NCBI RefSeq assembly: GCF_009600985.1
Contig: NZ_VDFP01000010.1
Coordinates: 22,645-86,644, forward strand
Reading direction: 5' to 3'
DNA length: 64,000 bases
Source of the DNA: Companilactobacillus halodurans
GTDB lineage: Bacteria; Bacillota; Bacilli; Lactobacillales; Lactobacillaceae
The notes under the pieces are model-generated. The model did no database searches, was not told where the DNA came from, and was given only the letters and a program-made list of their open reading frames with translations. The position numbers and the translations under genes are program-made. Below are positions 1 through 8,283 of the stretch, in pieces. The first letter of the stretch is position 1, and each line of letters opens with the position of its first letter.

Positions 1-266
1 ACAATATCGAAGAACATGGTCTCTATATTTCCGAAAGGATGGAATGGGTTAAAAAGATTGATAATGACTTATATGAAGTGAGATCAAAACTTGGAAGTAA
101 TATTCAAAGAGTCTTATATTTTCATATTATTAACAATAAATACATGCTTACCAATGGATTTACTAAAAAAACAGGAAAAACACCGCCTCGAGTTATTGAA
201 CATGCTAAATTGCTGAGGAGAGAATATAAAGAGATTGTCGAAAGAGAGAATATTAATGAAAAATAA
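1..266 (+). CDS. higB: HigB/RelE-type toxin, 5' end cut off by the window
   Basis: The frame is already open from base 3, ahead of the first ATG at 39, so the true start lies outside the window. The visible part reads IEEHGLY..KKIDNDLYEVRSKLG..RVLYFHI..KYMLTNGFTKKTGKTPP, ending in a basic helix with HAKLLRREYKE. This is the pattern of the phage-derived Gp49/HigB family: L-x-ELR core, 'GF-KKT-KTP' loop, then an AxxxxxEY helix. These proteins are ribosome-dependent mRNA interferases. The antitoxin gene follows and overlaps its 3' end, giving the toxin-first order typical of higBA. Family assignment is good; activity is inferred. Confidence 0.75.
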   Translation, partial: NIEEHGLYISERMEWVKKIDNDLYEVRSKLGSNIQRVLYFHIINNKYMLTNGFTKKTGKTPPRVIEHAKLLRREYKEIVERENINEK

Positions 267-534
267 TATTAGTTTTGATTCAGAATTAAAAAAAGATTTA
301 AAGAATCCAGAATTTAAAAAAGAATTTGATAAATATAATGATCAAATGAATAGTGCTGTTGCATTGTTGACAGCAAGAGAAGAGCTCGGTTGGACTCAAA
401 GTGAACTTGCTCAAAAAGCTCATATGCCACAATCAACGATAGCTCGAATTGAAACTGGTCATAATATTAGTGTAGATAAACTATCAATACTCGCATCAGT
501 AATGGGCAAAAAATTAAAAATTAGTATTTCTTAA
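256..534 (+). CDS. higA: HigA-type antitoxin, XRE family
   Basis: About 92 residues from the ATG at 256, which overlaps the toxin stop codon. An in-frame TTG at 235 is an alternative start. The C-terminal half is a helix-turn-helix of the XRE/Cro type: ALLTAREELGWTQSELAQKAHMPQSTIARIETGHN, then a helix with DKLSILASVMGKKLKI. It should bind and neutralise the upstream HigB-like toxin and repress the operon. The overlap implies translational coupling. A terminator follows at once. Confidence 0.8.
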   Translation: MKNNISFDSELKKDLKNPEFKKEFDKYNDQMNSAVALLTAREELGWTQSELAQKAHMPQSTIARIETGHNISVDKLSILASVMGKKLKISIS

Positions 535-544
535 GTTGAGATAG

Positions 545-582
545 ACCTTCCTAATTGTTGTGATTCAGAGGGAGGTTTTTTA
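545..582 (+). terminator. Terminator of the toxin-antitoxin pair
   Basis: Arms ACCTTCC and GGGAGGT (one G-U pair) enclose an 18-nt loop and are followed by seven T. It sits just after the antitoxin stop. Confidence 0.7.
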
Positions 583-678
583 TTTCTTCAAATATTAATT
601 AAAAAGAGTTTGAGATATAACTATTTCTGCTCCTAAACTTGAAACGCGGAACATAATATAGCTTTTTGTGCTTAAAAC

Positions 679-722
679 AAATGTCTCCTAGTAATAAAGT
701 TCAATTACCAGGAGACATTTTA
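679..722. terminator. Long hairpin at the end of the metal ABC operon
   Basis: A 17-bp stem with one mismatch: AAATGTCTCCTAGTAAT pairs with ATTACCAGGAGACATTT across an 8-nt loop. It lies downstream of the minus-strand permease gene. The T-run is weak on both strands, so it may be a bidirectional or processing hairpin. Bases 583-678 hold nothing recognisable. Confidence 0.6.
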
Positions 723-765
723 CTTAATGTTTTAAAACTGACCATGTTATGACCAGCCTTCTTTA

Positions 766-1563
766 TTAATGATTGAGTTTCCAATTCTTATAAGTCAAAC
801 CTAAGAAGTAGGCGATAACTTCAAAGGCTGAAATGAAGAAAGTAACGGGCCAATTAGTGATGAAGGCTAGATAAAGTCCTAACCAAACGCCTGCTAAAGA
901 TAATCCAACTGACACCATAATGAGTTTTGGAATCGAGTGAACTAAATATTTTGCTGTGGCACCGGGAAGTGTTAGTAAAACGAAGACTAACAAAGAACCA
1001 ACGATTTGGGCACCGATACTGACGCTCAAAGCTAAAGTTACTAAAAAGGCAATCGAAAGCAAACGCGTTTTTAATCCTGAAGCTTGAGCCCCGATGTGGT
1101 CGAAGGAATCAAAAGTTAATGGTTTGTAAAAAATTACGAAAATAAAAATTACAAACAAAGCTAAAATCAATAATTGTTGAACTTCTTTAGCACTGATACC
1201 GACGATGCTTCCAAAGAGAATGTTTGTTGCATAACTGCTTGATTCAGAAGAAAGCGATAGGAAAAGAATCCCTAAACCAATGAAGAGTGAAGAAATGGCA
1301 CTGATTGAGGCCTCTCTTCTGGAAGATTCGCTACTTAGACTTCCGACCGCGACTGAACTGACTAAAGTGAACAGAATCATTCCAGCTAAAGGAGAGATGC
1401 CCACTAAAATACCAAACGATGCTCCCGCAAAGCCAATTTCTGAAAGAGTGTGCGATAAAAAGGACATATTTCTAGAAACAACGAAGACGCCGACGATACC
1501 GGCTGTAATTGCGATAAAGGTACTAGCAATGAAGGCTTGACGCATAAATTCATATTCAAACAT
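766..1563 (-). CDS. Metal ABC transporter permease (ZnuB/MntB type)
   Basis: 265 residues, almost wholly hydrophobic with about eight membrane segments, in the ABC-3 permease family of zinc and manganese importers. Family marks include FVVSRNMSFLSHTLSEIGFAGAS near the N-terminus (the loop contacting the ATPase) and IGAQIVGSLLVFVLLTLPGATA in the second half. It is the last gene of a binding protein - ATPase - permease operon, starting 2 bp after the ATPase stop. The metal cannot be fixed from the permease alone. Confidence 0.9.
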   Translation of the reverse strand: MFEYEFMRQAFIASTFIAITAGIVGVFVVSRNMSFLSHTLSEIGFAGASFGILVGISPLAGMILFTLVSSVAVGSLSSESSRREASISAISSLFIGLGILFLSLSSESSSYATNILFGSIVGISAKEVQQLLILALFVIFIFVIFYKPLTFDSFDHIGAQASGLKTRLLSIAFLVTLALSVSIGAQIVGSLLVFVLLTLPGATAKYLVHSIPKLIMVSVGLSLAGVWLGLYLAFITNWPVTFFISAFEVIAYFLGLTYKNWKLNH

Positions 1564-1565
1564 TT

Positions 1566-2243
1566 TTAAGCCTCCATCCCAAACATGTCTTCTGAAATAT
1601 CTTGAGCTGAAATTTCAGTCAATGTTTTATTTTTAAATAACAAAGCTCGTTTAGTATACTTTTTAGTTAAATCATAATCGTGGCTGATGAAAATAACTGT
1701 TAAATGATATTTTCGATTTAACTCTTGAACTAGGTCCATCAGCTGTAACTTCACTTCTACGTCAAGGCTGGCTGTTGACTCGTCGAGAATTAAAACTTTG
1801 GGGTCATTTAAAAGTGCTTGGGCTAAATAAGCTTTTTGTTTCTCGCCACCAGAAGCTAAACCTAAAGGACGATTCTTTAAGTTAGTCAAACCAGTTTTTT
1901 CTAAGATTGTCTTGATCATTTCATTGCCATTTTTTCTTTTAGCAGGACTGAGCGTAAATTTTAGATTGAGACGAATAAATTGTTCAATATCTAAAGGATA
2001 GTCTAAGTCGATGTTGCGAAATTGGGGGACGTAGCCAATCGTTTGTTTGGAATCGATTAATAATTCGCCACTTGATTTCTTTTCCAGTCCCATGAGGATT
2101 TTAACTAGCGTTGTTTTACCAGAACCATTTGGTCCAATTAAACTGATGAATTCGCCATCGTTGATTTGAAAATTTAAGTCATGAAAAACTAATTGATTAC
2201 CAAATCGTTTAGTTAAGTTTTGTGCTCTAATCAATTTGTTCAC
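1566..2243 (-). CDS. Metal ABC transporter ATP-binding protein
   Basis: 225 residues. Walker A is GPNGSGKTT (residues 38-46), the signature is LASGGEKQKAYLAQAL rather than LSGGQ, Walker B is KVLILDEST and the switch region is FISHD. It matches the ATPase of Zn/Mn ABC-3 systems (ZnuC/MntB-like). The start is a GTG that overlaps the TGA of the binding-protein gene (GTGA), so the two are translationally coupled. Confidence 0.92.
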   Translation of the reverse strand: MNKLIRAQNLTKRFGNQLVFHDLNFQINDGEFISLIGPNGSGKTTLVKILMGLEKKSSGELLIDSKQTIGYVPQFRNIDLDYPLDIEQFIRLNLKFTLSPAKRKNGNEMIKTILEKTGLTNLKNRPLGLASGGEKQKAYLAQALLNDPKVLILDESTASLDVEVKLQLMDLVQELNRKYHLTVIFISHDYDLTKKYTKRALLFKNKTLTEISAQDISEDMFGMEA

Positions 2244-3145
2244 TCTCTTTGTAAAATTTTAGATAATTGTTGATATTGCGATAACATCCATTCTTGATAA
2301 GTTTTGTCTTTAGGCAAAGTTTCAGTCACTTTGAGAACGGGGATGTTATTTTTCTTTGCCATTTTTACTAAGTTATTAACAAGTTTGCTGTCAGTTTGAC
2401 TGTTGAGAACGAAGAAGGCAATTTTTTTGTCTTTGATGCCTTGATGCATTTTTTTGATTTCAGACGGTGTTGGATCAGTACCATTTTCAACTGCCTTTTC
2501 AAAACTCTTGTTAGTGACTTTGAAGCCTAAAGCAGAAATTGAATAGTCAAAAACAGGTTCACTGACATAAACATTTTTGTTAGGCAATTTTTCTGACAGT
2601 TGCTTGAGTTTAGTTAATTCGTTTTGCACAGGCTTTAACGAGTTGATATATTTTTGAGCGTTCTTTTCATAATATTGTTTATTCTTAGGATCTTTCTTGG
2701 CTAATTTTTTAGCTAAGAGGCGCGTATATTTAGGCATAGTTTGAGGATTGTACCAAATATGAGGATTGTCGCCAGTTTTTTTGTGCATGACGTCTTCACC
2801 TATTTTAATGAAGGAATCATCAGATTTTTTGTTCAATTTGTTCATCCAAGAATCATAACCTAAACCGTTAGCAACCGTGATGTCAGCTTTACTAACTTTT
2901 TTAGCAGTATCAGTCGTTGGTTCGTAGTCGTGAGGGTCGATAGCGGGGTTGTTGATCAATGAAGTAACAGTTCCCTTATTACCGACGACTTTTTTAGCAG
3001 CTTCGCCATAAAAATCGGTTGTGGTGATGATGTTTAGCTTCTGTGAAGAACTTGAAACTTTTTTGTTAGAGCAGCCTGATAAAAATGCTAAAAACAGACT
3101 GCAGATAAGAATGATTCCAAAAAGTATTCGGTACTTTTTAAACAT
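2240..3145 (-). CDS. Zn/Mn-binding lipoprotein of the ABC importer (ZnuA/PsaA family)
   Basis: 301 residues with a lipoprotein signal (lipobox LSGC at residues 22-25). Cluster A-1 marks are DPHDYEPT, NPHIWYNP and SEPVFDYSISALGF. These supply two His and a Glu as metal ligands. Glu at the third position is more usual in manganese binders than in zinc binders, and there is no His-rich loop. A manganese role is therefore possible, but zinc cannot be excluded. RBS AAGGGAG is well placed. The promoter carries a Fur-family type palindrome. Confidence 0.88.
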   Translation of the reverse strand: MFKKYRILFGIILICSLFLAFLSGCSNKKVSSSSQKLNIITTTDFYGEAAKKVVGNKGTVTSLINNPAIDPHDYEPTTDTAKKVSKADITVANGLGYDSWMNKLNKKSDDSFIKIGEDVMHKKTGDNPHIWYNPQTMPKYTRLLAKKLAKKDPKNKQYYEKNAQKYINSLKPVQNELTKLKQLSEKLPNKNVYVSEPVFDYSISALGFKVTNKSFEKAVENGTDPTPSEIKKMHQGIKDKKIAFFVLNSQTDSKLVNNLVKMAKKNNIPVLKVTETLPKDKTYQEWMLSQYQQLSKILQRE

Positions 3146-3181
3146 AGATTTTTCTCCCTTAATAATAAAAATTACTATTTA

Positions 3182-3228
3182 ATCTTAATGTAAGTTCATC
3201 AAAATGTAAATGATAAAATTTATCATTT
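3182..3228 (-). promoter_or_regulatory. Promoter of the metal ABC operon with a Fur-family operator
   Basis: On the minus strand TTTACA (3205-3210), a 17-nt spacer and TAAGAT (3182-3187) form a good sigma-A promoter. A perfect inverted repeat at 3208-3228 covers the -35. Its core TGATAAA-A-TTTATCA has the 7-1-7 layout of Fur/Zur/PerR boxes. A Fur-family gene lies 0.5 kb upstream, making metal-dependent repression likely. Confidence 0.8.
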
Positions 3229-3235
3229 GAATAAA

Positions 3236-3268
3236 AACAAAAAAAGAACCACAGAGAACTCTGTGATT
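3236..3268 (-). terminator. Terminator of the fur-arsC pair
   Basis: On the minus strand AATCACAGAG / CTCTGTGGTT form a 10-bp stem with a two-base loop, followed by a long T-rich run. Confidence 0.85.
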
Positions 3269-3272
3269 CTGA

Positions 3273-3692
3273 CTAAAGTTGCTTCTTTAAATAATCGGCT
3301 AATTTAGAAACGTCTTGTTTGATTTCATCGCGAGCTTCAATAAAAGCTTTGGCAATTTCTTCTTCGCTGCCAGAAGCTAGTGCAGGGTCGTTTATAGGCC
3401 AATGCAACCAGCGAGCGTGTTGAGGAATAATGCATTTATCACGTGCTTCGCCACAAAGAGTAATAACAATTGTAGCTTCTTGCATAAACTTTTCATCGAT
3501 TACTTGTGATTTTTGATCTGAAATATCGATTCCATCATCTGACATAGCTTGAACAGCTCTTTGATTGAGTCCATCAGCTCTGATTCCGGCACTTCTGACG
3601 TCCCAATCAGGTAGGAAACTTTTAGCATAGCCCTCAGCCATTTGGCTACGGCAGGCATTGCCACTACAAATAAAGTAGATAGTTTTTTTCAC
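3273..3692 (-). CDS. arsC: Arsenate reductase, thioredoxin-linked (low-MW phosphatase fold)
   Basis: 139 residues. The P-loop is ICSGNACRSQMAEG with catalytic Cys9 and Arg15. Cys80 and Cys87 (LCGEARDKC) reproduce the seven-residue spacing of the Cys82/Cys89 redox relay in Gram-positive ArsC, so this is the thioredoxin-coupled reductase and not a plain tyrosine phosphatase. Start is GTG, sharing its G with the TAG stop of the Fur-family gene (TAGTG), which implies coupled translation. No arsenite pump or ArsR is adjacent, so the natural substrate and the link with a Fur regulator are open. Confidence 0.85.
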   Translation of the reverse strand: MKKTIYFICSGNACRSQMAEGYAKSFLPDWDVRSAGIRADGLNQRAVQAMSDDGIDISDQKSQVIDEKFMQEATIVITLCGEARDKCIIPQHARWLHWPINDPALASGSEEEIAKAFIEARDEIKQDVSKLADYLKKQL

Positions 3693-4150
3693 TAATTTTT
3701 AATTCCTAATTTGATTTGACATTCAGGGCAGAGACCATAAACTTCCATATGATTGCCGGAAATCATATATCCAGATAGTTCAGCAGTCTTTTCTTCAAAG
3801 TTTTTTTCGGTATCGCCAAAACCGGGATACGTAACATCGACAATACGTCCACAGTTCGTGCAAATAGCGTGATAGTGGGGAGTACCAAAGTAATCATAGT
3901 GGGTACTGCCGTCACCGTTTTGAAGTTCAACGACTAAATGATGGTCAACAAAGGTGTTTAAGGTATTATAAATCGTAGATGAACCGACGTTAGGTAGTTC
4001 TTTGCCCACATCGTCGCGGATTGTCTCAACTGTTGGATGATTATGATGGCTAACTAAGTAGGCCAAAATAATGTGGCGTTGTGGCGTGACTCTTAATTTG
4101 TGTTCTTTCAAGACCTGTAACGTTTCTTCCATTACGGCATTACTAGCCAT
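3692..4150 (-). CDS. Fur-family metal- or peroxide-sensing repressor
   Basis: 152 residues from the ATG at 4150, which has AGGAAG seven bases upstream (a TTG six bases earlier is less likely). An N-terminal winged helix (LRVTPQRHIILAYL..SSTIYNTLNTFVDH) is followed by a dimer and metal domain with PHYHAICTNCG and a second C-x2-C (CPEC), the structural zinc site. HxH and upstream Asp are compatible with Fur, Zur or PerR; the sub-type is unresolved. It probably controls the adjacent metal importer through the 7-1-7 box at 3208-3228. Confidence 0.85.
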   Translation of the reverse strand: MASNAVMEETLQVLKEHKLRVTPQRHIILAYLVSHHNHPTVETIRDDVGKELPNVGSSTIYNTLNTFVDHHLVVELQNGDGSTHYDYFGTPHYHAICTNCGRIVDVTYPGFGDTEKNFEEKTAELSGYMISGNHMEVYGLCPECQIKLGIKN

Positions 4151-4264
4151 GAGCAATCTTCCTTTCTATCTAAGAATCATTACAGCTTGATTATATTACT
4201 AAATATATGATAATTCCAAGAAAAGAAGACTTTTCTGCTGAAATCGCTTTTATGTCACTAATTG

Positions 4265-4293
4265 TTTACTTTTCAGAAAGCCTGCGTTATTAT
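4265..4293 (+). promoter_or_regulatory. Promoter of the VIT gene pair
   Basis: TTTACT, a 17-nt spacer, then TATTAT, ending 58 bases before the ATG. No operator is obvious in this divergent region. Confidence 0.6.
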
Positions 4294-4351
4294 GTACTCG
4301 TTAGCAGATGAGAACCATTCCAATCTGAGATACAATTAAGGAGTGAGCTAA

Positions 4352-5041
4352 ATGCCTAAAGAAAAAAAGAAACAAAGTTTAGCTGAAAAGATCAATGTTA
4401 TGCGTGCCAGTGTCATGGGCGCTAATGATGGAATCATTTCAGTTGCCGGAATTGTTATCGGTGTTGCTGGAGCCCAAAGCAACAGTCACGCTATCTTCTT
4501 GTCAGGGATTGCCGGAATGTTAGCCGGTACTATCTCAATGGCAATGGGCGAGTGGGTCTCTGTAAGTACCCAACGTGATAGTGAAAAGCGTGCGATTGAA
4601 AAAGAATCAGCCGCTTTAGATGGGCATTATGAAGAAGAATTCAATTCGATTCGTGATAAATATCAAAGTACTGGGATTTCCAATGAATTAGCAACTCAAG
4701 CCACTACCGAAATGTTAAGCGATGATCCGATAGATGTTGCTGTTCGTGAAAAATATGGTTTTAATCCTAAAGAGCAGACTAGTGCTATCTCAGCTGCGTT
4801 GGCATCAATGATATCATTCCCAACCGGTTCGATTTTGCCATTGGTCTCAATCACGATGTTTCCCGAAAATATCAGAATGATTGCGACTGTCATCGCCGTT
4901 ATCATCGCTTTAGTAATTACCGGATACGCTGCCGCAACCCTTGGCGGAGCTAAACGAGGCAAAGCTGTTATTAGAAACGTTGTCTCCGGACTTTTAACAA
5001 TGTTCGTAACCTTTGCAATTGGTTCGCTATTTGCACACTAG
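4352..5041 (+). CDS. VIT/CCC1-family divalent metal transporter 1
   Basis: 229 residues. The VIT family (vacuolar iron transporter-like) exports or sequesters Fe2+ and Mn2+ at membranes. Typical marks are RASVMGANDGIISVAGIVIGVAGA at the N-terminus, AGTISMAMGEWVSVSTQRDSE (second helix with Gly-Glu), a charged cytoplasmic stretch (about residues 85-135) and three C-terminal helices. RBS AAGGAG. A paralogue follows 15 bp downstream. Bacterial members are usually linked to metal efflux, fitting the metal genes next door. Confidence 0.88.
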   Translation: MPKEKKKQSLAEKINVMRASVMGANDGIISVAGIVIGVAGAQSNSHAIFLSGIAGMLAGTISMAMGEWVSVSTQRDSEKRAIEKESAALDGHYEEEFNSIRDKYQSTGISNELATQATTEMLSDDPIDVAVREKYGFNPKEQTSAISAALASMISFPTGSILPLVSITMFPENIRMIATVIAVIIALVITGYAAATLGGAKRGKAVIRNVVSGLLTMFVTFAIGSLFAH

Positions 5042-5056
5042 TAGGGAGGAAGAAAA

Positions 5057-5758
5057 ATGAAATCAGTGACTATGACTAAACCTAAAAAACAAAAGAAAAC
5101 TATGGCCGAACGTTCCAATACTCTCCGTGCTGGTGTTCTAGGATCAAACGATGGTATCTTGACCGTTGTCGGTGTCTTGTTCTCAGTCGCCGTAGCAACG
5201 ACCAACACCTTCACTATCTTTATTGCCGGATTATCTGACTTGCTAGCTTGTGCCTTTTCAATGGCTTCAGGTGAATATGCTTCAGTAAGTTCGCAAAAAG
5301 ATACAGAAAGAGCCGCTATCGAAAAAGAACGCGACCTAATTAAAACTAATTATCAAGATGAATTAGAAGTAGTAGCAGCCTATTACGTCGACCGTGGCGT
5401 TAAGCAAGTTACTGCCGATAAAATTGCGAAAGAATTAATGGAAAAAGATGCCTTAGGAACCGTTGTCCGAGTTAAGTATGACCTACAATTAGGACATTAC
5501 ATGAGCCCCTGGGATGCAGCCTTTTCATCACTAGTATCAGCCTCAGCAGGTGGAATCTTTCCGTTAGTAGCCATGACCCTATTGCCAGCCTCAATCAAAT
5601 GGCCCGGCACAATATTAGCCGTAACCCTATCAGTTGCCTTGACAGGATATTTAAGTGCTAAGTTAGGTGATGGATTAGTCAAGACAGCGATGGTAAGAAA
5701 TATTATCGTTGGATTGATTACTATGGCTATTCACTATTCAGTTGGATTGATGTTGTAG
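5057..5758 (+). CDS. VIT/CCC1-family divalent metal transporter 2
   Basis: 233 residues, paralogue of the preceding gene, with LRAGVLGSNDGILTVVGVLFSVA, ACAFSMASGEYASVSSQKDTERAAIEKE, a charged middle and three terminal helices. RBS GGGAGG. Most likely co-transcribed with its neighbour, and the two may form a heteromer. A copy of the dispersed structured repeat begins four bases after the stop. Confidence 0.88.
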   Translation: MKSVTMTKPKKQKKTMAERSNTLRAGVLGSNDGILTVVGVLFSVAVATTNTFTIFIAGLSDLLACAFSMASGEYASVSSQKDTERAAIEKERDLIKTNYQDELEVVAAYYVDRGVKQVTADKIAKELMEKDALGTVVRVKYDLQLGHYMSPWDAAFSSLVSASAGGIFPLVAMTLLPASIKWPGTILAVTLSVALTGYLSAKLGDGLVKTAMVRNIIVGLITMAIHYSVGLML

Positions 5759-5761
5759 AAC

Positions 5762-5911
5762 AGAGAGCGCAACAAGCCCGGGAGCTACCGAGGATTAAGA
5801 CAATTTCACAAATTGCTCGCGCACTTTGCGAGTGATTCGTGAAATAGGCTTAACCGGAAGTAGCTGGCTTGTGGAGCTCGTTTCCACTATATAGCCAGAA
5901 CCAATGGTTAT
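5762..5911 (+). repeat. Dispersed structured repeat, copy A
   Basis: Begins AGAGAGCGCAAC, ends CGTTTCCACTAT (5890), then a tail AACCAATGGTT (5899-5909). Nested complementary arms: GAGC/GCTC, CAAGCC/GGCTTG, AGCTAC/GTAGCT, TTAAG/CTTAA, ATTTCAC/GTGAAAT and CTCGC/GCGAG. Same family as the units at 9666, 20742, 25095, 39062, 58166 and 58217. Confidence 0.9.
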
Positions 5912-5980
5912 ACAGCAAATAACCGTATGTTATTAAAGTTAAAAACATCCCCAAAGAAAAAATTATCATCATCAAAACCA

Positions 5981-6018
5981 AAAAAGAAGCTGAACCCCAT
6001 TAAGAGTTCAGCTTCTTT
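5981..6018. terminator. Bidirectional terminator after the acetyltransferase gene
   Basis: AAGAAGCTGAAC and GTTCAGCTTCTT form a perfect 12-bp stem. A T-run follows on the minus strand, ending the SDR-acetyltransferase operon, with a shorter one on the plus strand. Confidence 0.85.
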
Positions 6019-6048
6019 TAATGTATCTAAACACAATTATACTTTTAG

Positions 6049-6612
6049 TTATTGTTCAATCTTTTTAATAACTTTAGCTGGAACGCCACCAACCAAAACG
6101 TTATCAGGAATATCCTTAGTTACAACAGCACCAGCAGCAATAACCGCACCATTGCCAATAGTAACTCCAGGACAAATTGTACAGTGGCCGCCAATCCAAA
6201 CATCATTACCAATGTTAACAACTTTACCAATTCCAAGTCGCTGTTTGCGACCTTTAGCAGTCAATGGATGATTAACAGTATAAATATCAGTGTTTGGACC
6301 AATCCAAACATTGTCGCCAATATTAACTGGTGCAATATCTAAAATAGTTAAGTTATAGTTAGATAAAAAATTGTCACCTATATGAATATTTTTACCATAA
6401 TCTACATTTAATCGACTATGAACAATCAAGTTTTTACCAGCCGAACCAAAAATTTCACGAGCTTTAGCCTCTTGCTTATCCGGTTGATTTTCTGGAATAG
6501 CATTAAAATCTCGACATAAAGTTGCGGAGTTAATCTTTCTATTAGCAACTTCTTGGTCAGTTAATTTATACCATTCACCATCTTCAAGCTTTTGTAATTC
6601 ACTCTTAGCCAT
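6049..6612 (-). CDS. Maltose/galactoside-type sugar O-acetyltransferase
   Basis: 187 residues with an N-terminal acceptor domain ([13 protein letters not shown]..) and a left-handed beta-helix of hexapeptide repeats ([37 protein letters not shown]). The His in WIGGHCTI is at the catalytic position of the Maa/LacA family. Transfers acetyl from acetyl-CoA to a sugar hydroxyl. Sixty bp behind the SDR gene with no terminator between, so probably one MerR-controlled operon. Confidence 0.9.
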   Translation of the reverse strand: MAKSELQKLEDGEWYKLTDQEVANRKINSATLCRDFNAIPENQPDKQEAKAREIFGSAGKNLIVHSRLNVDYGKNIHIGDNFLSNYNLTILDIAPVNIGDNVWIGPNTDIYTVNHPLTAKGRKQRLGIGKVVNIGNDVWIGGHCTICPGVTIGNGAVIAAGAVVTKDIPDNVLVGGVPAKVIKKIEQ

Positions 6613-6673
6613 TTATATCTCTCCTATTTTACGGATATTGAAACCATTTGTATTTCCATAATCAATTCTAACC

Positions 6674-7513
6674 TTATTCCGGCTGATCTGCTGACAATGA
6701 AATTTTACGTAAGTCTTTAAATTCTTTCAAAAGTTCTTCGTACTTTTTAATCGCAAGGTTTGAAGAAGTTTTACCCAAAGGTAGATGCATAGGTAGATTG
6801 TCAAAGTTATTTACAACTTGATCAATGATAATTTCAGCAGCTTTTTGTGGATCACCAGGTTCATGGTGTGCACCAGTTGCATTTTGATTAATAAATTCAA
6901 CAAATTGTTCATAGTCTTCATGAGTTGGTAGAGTTTTATGTGAAGAACGTCCCGCCCAGTCAGTACGGAATCCACTGGGTTCTACTAGCATAGTTTTGAT
7001 ACCAAGACCTTCGACCTCTTTGCGGATTGAATCAGTGATTCCCTCAACAGCATATTTTGTTCCATGATAGAAAGAAAGTGTTGGGAATGAATAAAGTCCG
7101 CCAATGGATGAAAAGTTTACAATTGCTCCCGATTTTTGTTTGCGCATGATTGGAAGCACTTGACGAGTCATATCGACTAGCCCCCAAACATTAACGTCAA
7201 ACATATATTTAGCCTCATCAATTGCTGATTCCTCAAAAGTACCAAAATAGCCTATTCCGGCATTGTTTACTAAGACATCAATTTGTTTAAAATGGTCCAT
7301 CGCTGAATTAACTGCATCAATAACTTGACTATGATTAGTTACATCGAGAATAACTTTAATGATTTGACCATGATCATATTGATCCAAATAATCTAATTGA
7401 CCTGGCTTTCTTGAAGTAGCGACTAAATTAACATTCTTTTGTTGTGCTAATTTAATTGCTAATTGTTTTCCAAAACCAGTATGCGTACCGGTTACTAACC
7501 ATGTTTTATTCAT
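6674..7513 (-). CDS. Short-chain dehydrogenase/reductase
   Basis: 279 residues, classical SDR. The cofactor motif TGTHTGFGK is at residues 8-16, NNAGIGY at 87-93, the catalytic Ser in VNFSSIGG and YHGTK as the YxxxK pair, preceded by SF. Substrate unknown. Divergent from a MerR gene. The intergenic region has a MerR-type promoter with a 19-bp spacer reading into this gene, so the SDR is the likely regulated target. Confidence 0.9.
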   Translation of the reverse strand: MNKTWLVTGTHTGFGKQLAIKLAQQKNVNLVATSRKPGQLDYLDQYDHGQIIKVILDVTNHSQVIDAVNSAMDHFKQIDVLVNNAGIGYFGTFEESAIDEAKYMFDVNVWGLVDMTRQVLPIMRKQKSGAIVNFSSIGGLYSFPTLSFYHGTKYAVEGITDSIRKEVEGLGIKTMLVEPSGFRTDWAGRSSHKTLPTHEDYEQFVEFINQNATGAHHEPGDPQKAAEIIIDQVVNNFDNLPMHLPLGKTSSNLAIKKYEELLKEFKDLRKISLSADQPE

Positions 7514-7563
7514 TTTAATAAATTCCTTCCTAATTAAATAATTATTTCTTAATTACGTGTGCT

Positions 7564-7594
7564 ACAATACTGCTTAAACCATGGTTTAAGTCAA
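7564..7594 (-). promoter_or_regulatory. MerR-type promoter with operator in a 19-bp spacer
   Basis: On the minus strand TTGACT (7589-7594), 19 nt, TATTGT (7564-7569). The spacer holds the perfect palindrome CTTAAACCATGGTTTAAG (7573-7590). An over-long spacer with a dyad inside is the hallmark of MerR activation by DNA untwisting. It drives the SDR operon. Confidence 0.88.
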
Positions 7595-7611
7595 GAAAGG
7601 ATTGAAATATT

Positions 7612-8121
7612 TTGCGATATTTAATTGGCGATGTTGCTAAAAAATTGAATTTACCAACGTCTACTTTAAGATTTTATGATAAAAATGGATTATTGCCATT
7701 TGTTGATTGTGATCAAGCTGGTCGACGTTCATTTAAAGATAATGACCTTAATTTTTTAGAAGTAATTGATTGTATGAAAAAATGTGGAATGACTATTAAA
7801 GAGATTCGCCATTTCATTAATCTTTGTATGAAAGGTGATATTACTCTTCAGGAAAGATATGATTTACTTAATAACGAAGAAAAATCAGTAAAGAATCAAA
7901 TTGAAAATTTACAAGATCAATTAGACTTTTTACATTATAAAATGTGGTACTTTAAAACTTCATTGCAGGCTGGTACTGAGGAAGTTCATATGGTCGATAC
8001 AGATGAGGGTGAAAGGGTAAATCCCGATATTCATGAACAATATCAAGCGGCTCTATCAAAGTGTCAAGATATTAAAGAATTAATTGAATATCAAGAGCAG
8101 TATCAATCAGAATATAAATAA
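7612..8121 (+). CDS. MerR-family regulator of the SDR operon
   Basis: 169 residues from a TTG with AAAGG eleven bases upstream; no ATG is available. The N-terminal winged helix reads YLIGDVAKKLNLPTSTLRFYDKNGLLPF, followed by IDCMKKCGMTIKEIRHFINL and a long dimerisation coiled coil (about residues 80-125). Several Cys are present but not in a known metal-binding pattern. It belongs to the broad effector-unknown MerR group. Divergent from the SDR gene whose promoter carries its likely operator. Confidence 0.88.
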   Translation: MRYLIGDVAKKLNLPTSTLRFYDKNGLLPFVDCDQAGRRSFKDNDLNFLEVIDCMKKCGMTIKEIRHFINLCMKGDITLQERYDLLNNEEKSVKNQIENLQDQLDFLHYKMWYFKTSLQAGTEEVHMVDTDEGERVNPDIHEQYQAALSKCQDIKELIEYQEQYQSEYK

Positions 8122-8144
8122 ATTGATGCTAAGTTTTAATTATT

Positions 8145-8176
8145 TCACTACCTAAGAGACGGGTAGTGATTTTTTG
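8145..8176 (+). terminator. Terminator of the MerR gene
   Basis: TCACTACC / GGTAGTGA stem of 8 bp, then TTTTTT. Confidence 0.85.
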
Positions 8177-8226
8177 TTTAGTCTTATGAGTTAAAAATCA
8201 ACATTCCCAAATCTCCCAACAATTGT

Positions 8227-8245
8227 TATACTGAAAGCGATTACA
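8227..8245 (+). promoter_or_regulatory. -10 and cre site of the cysteine desulfidase gene
   Basis: TATACT (8227-8232) is followed by TGAAAGCGATTACA (8232-8245), a full match to the cre consensus TGWAANCGNTNWCA. Overlap with the start region predicts CcpA repression on preferred sugars. Confidence 0.75.
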
Positions 8246-8283
8246 AAAATAAACAAAAGTAATTAGACTGCGAGGTTTTAACA

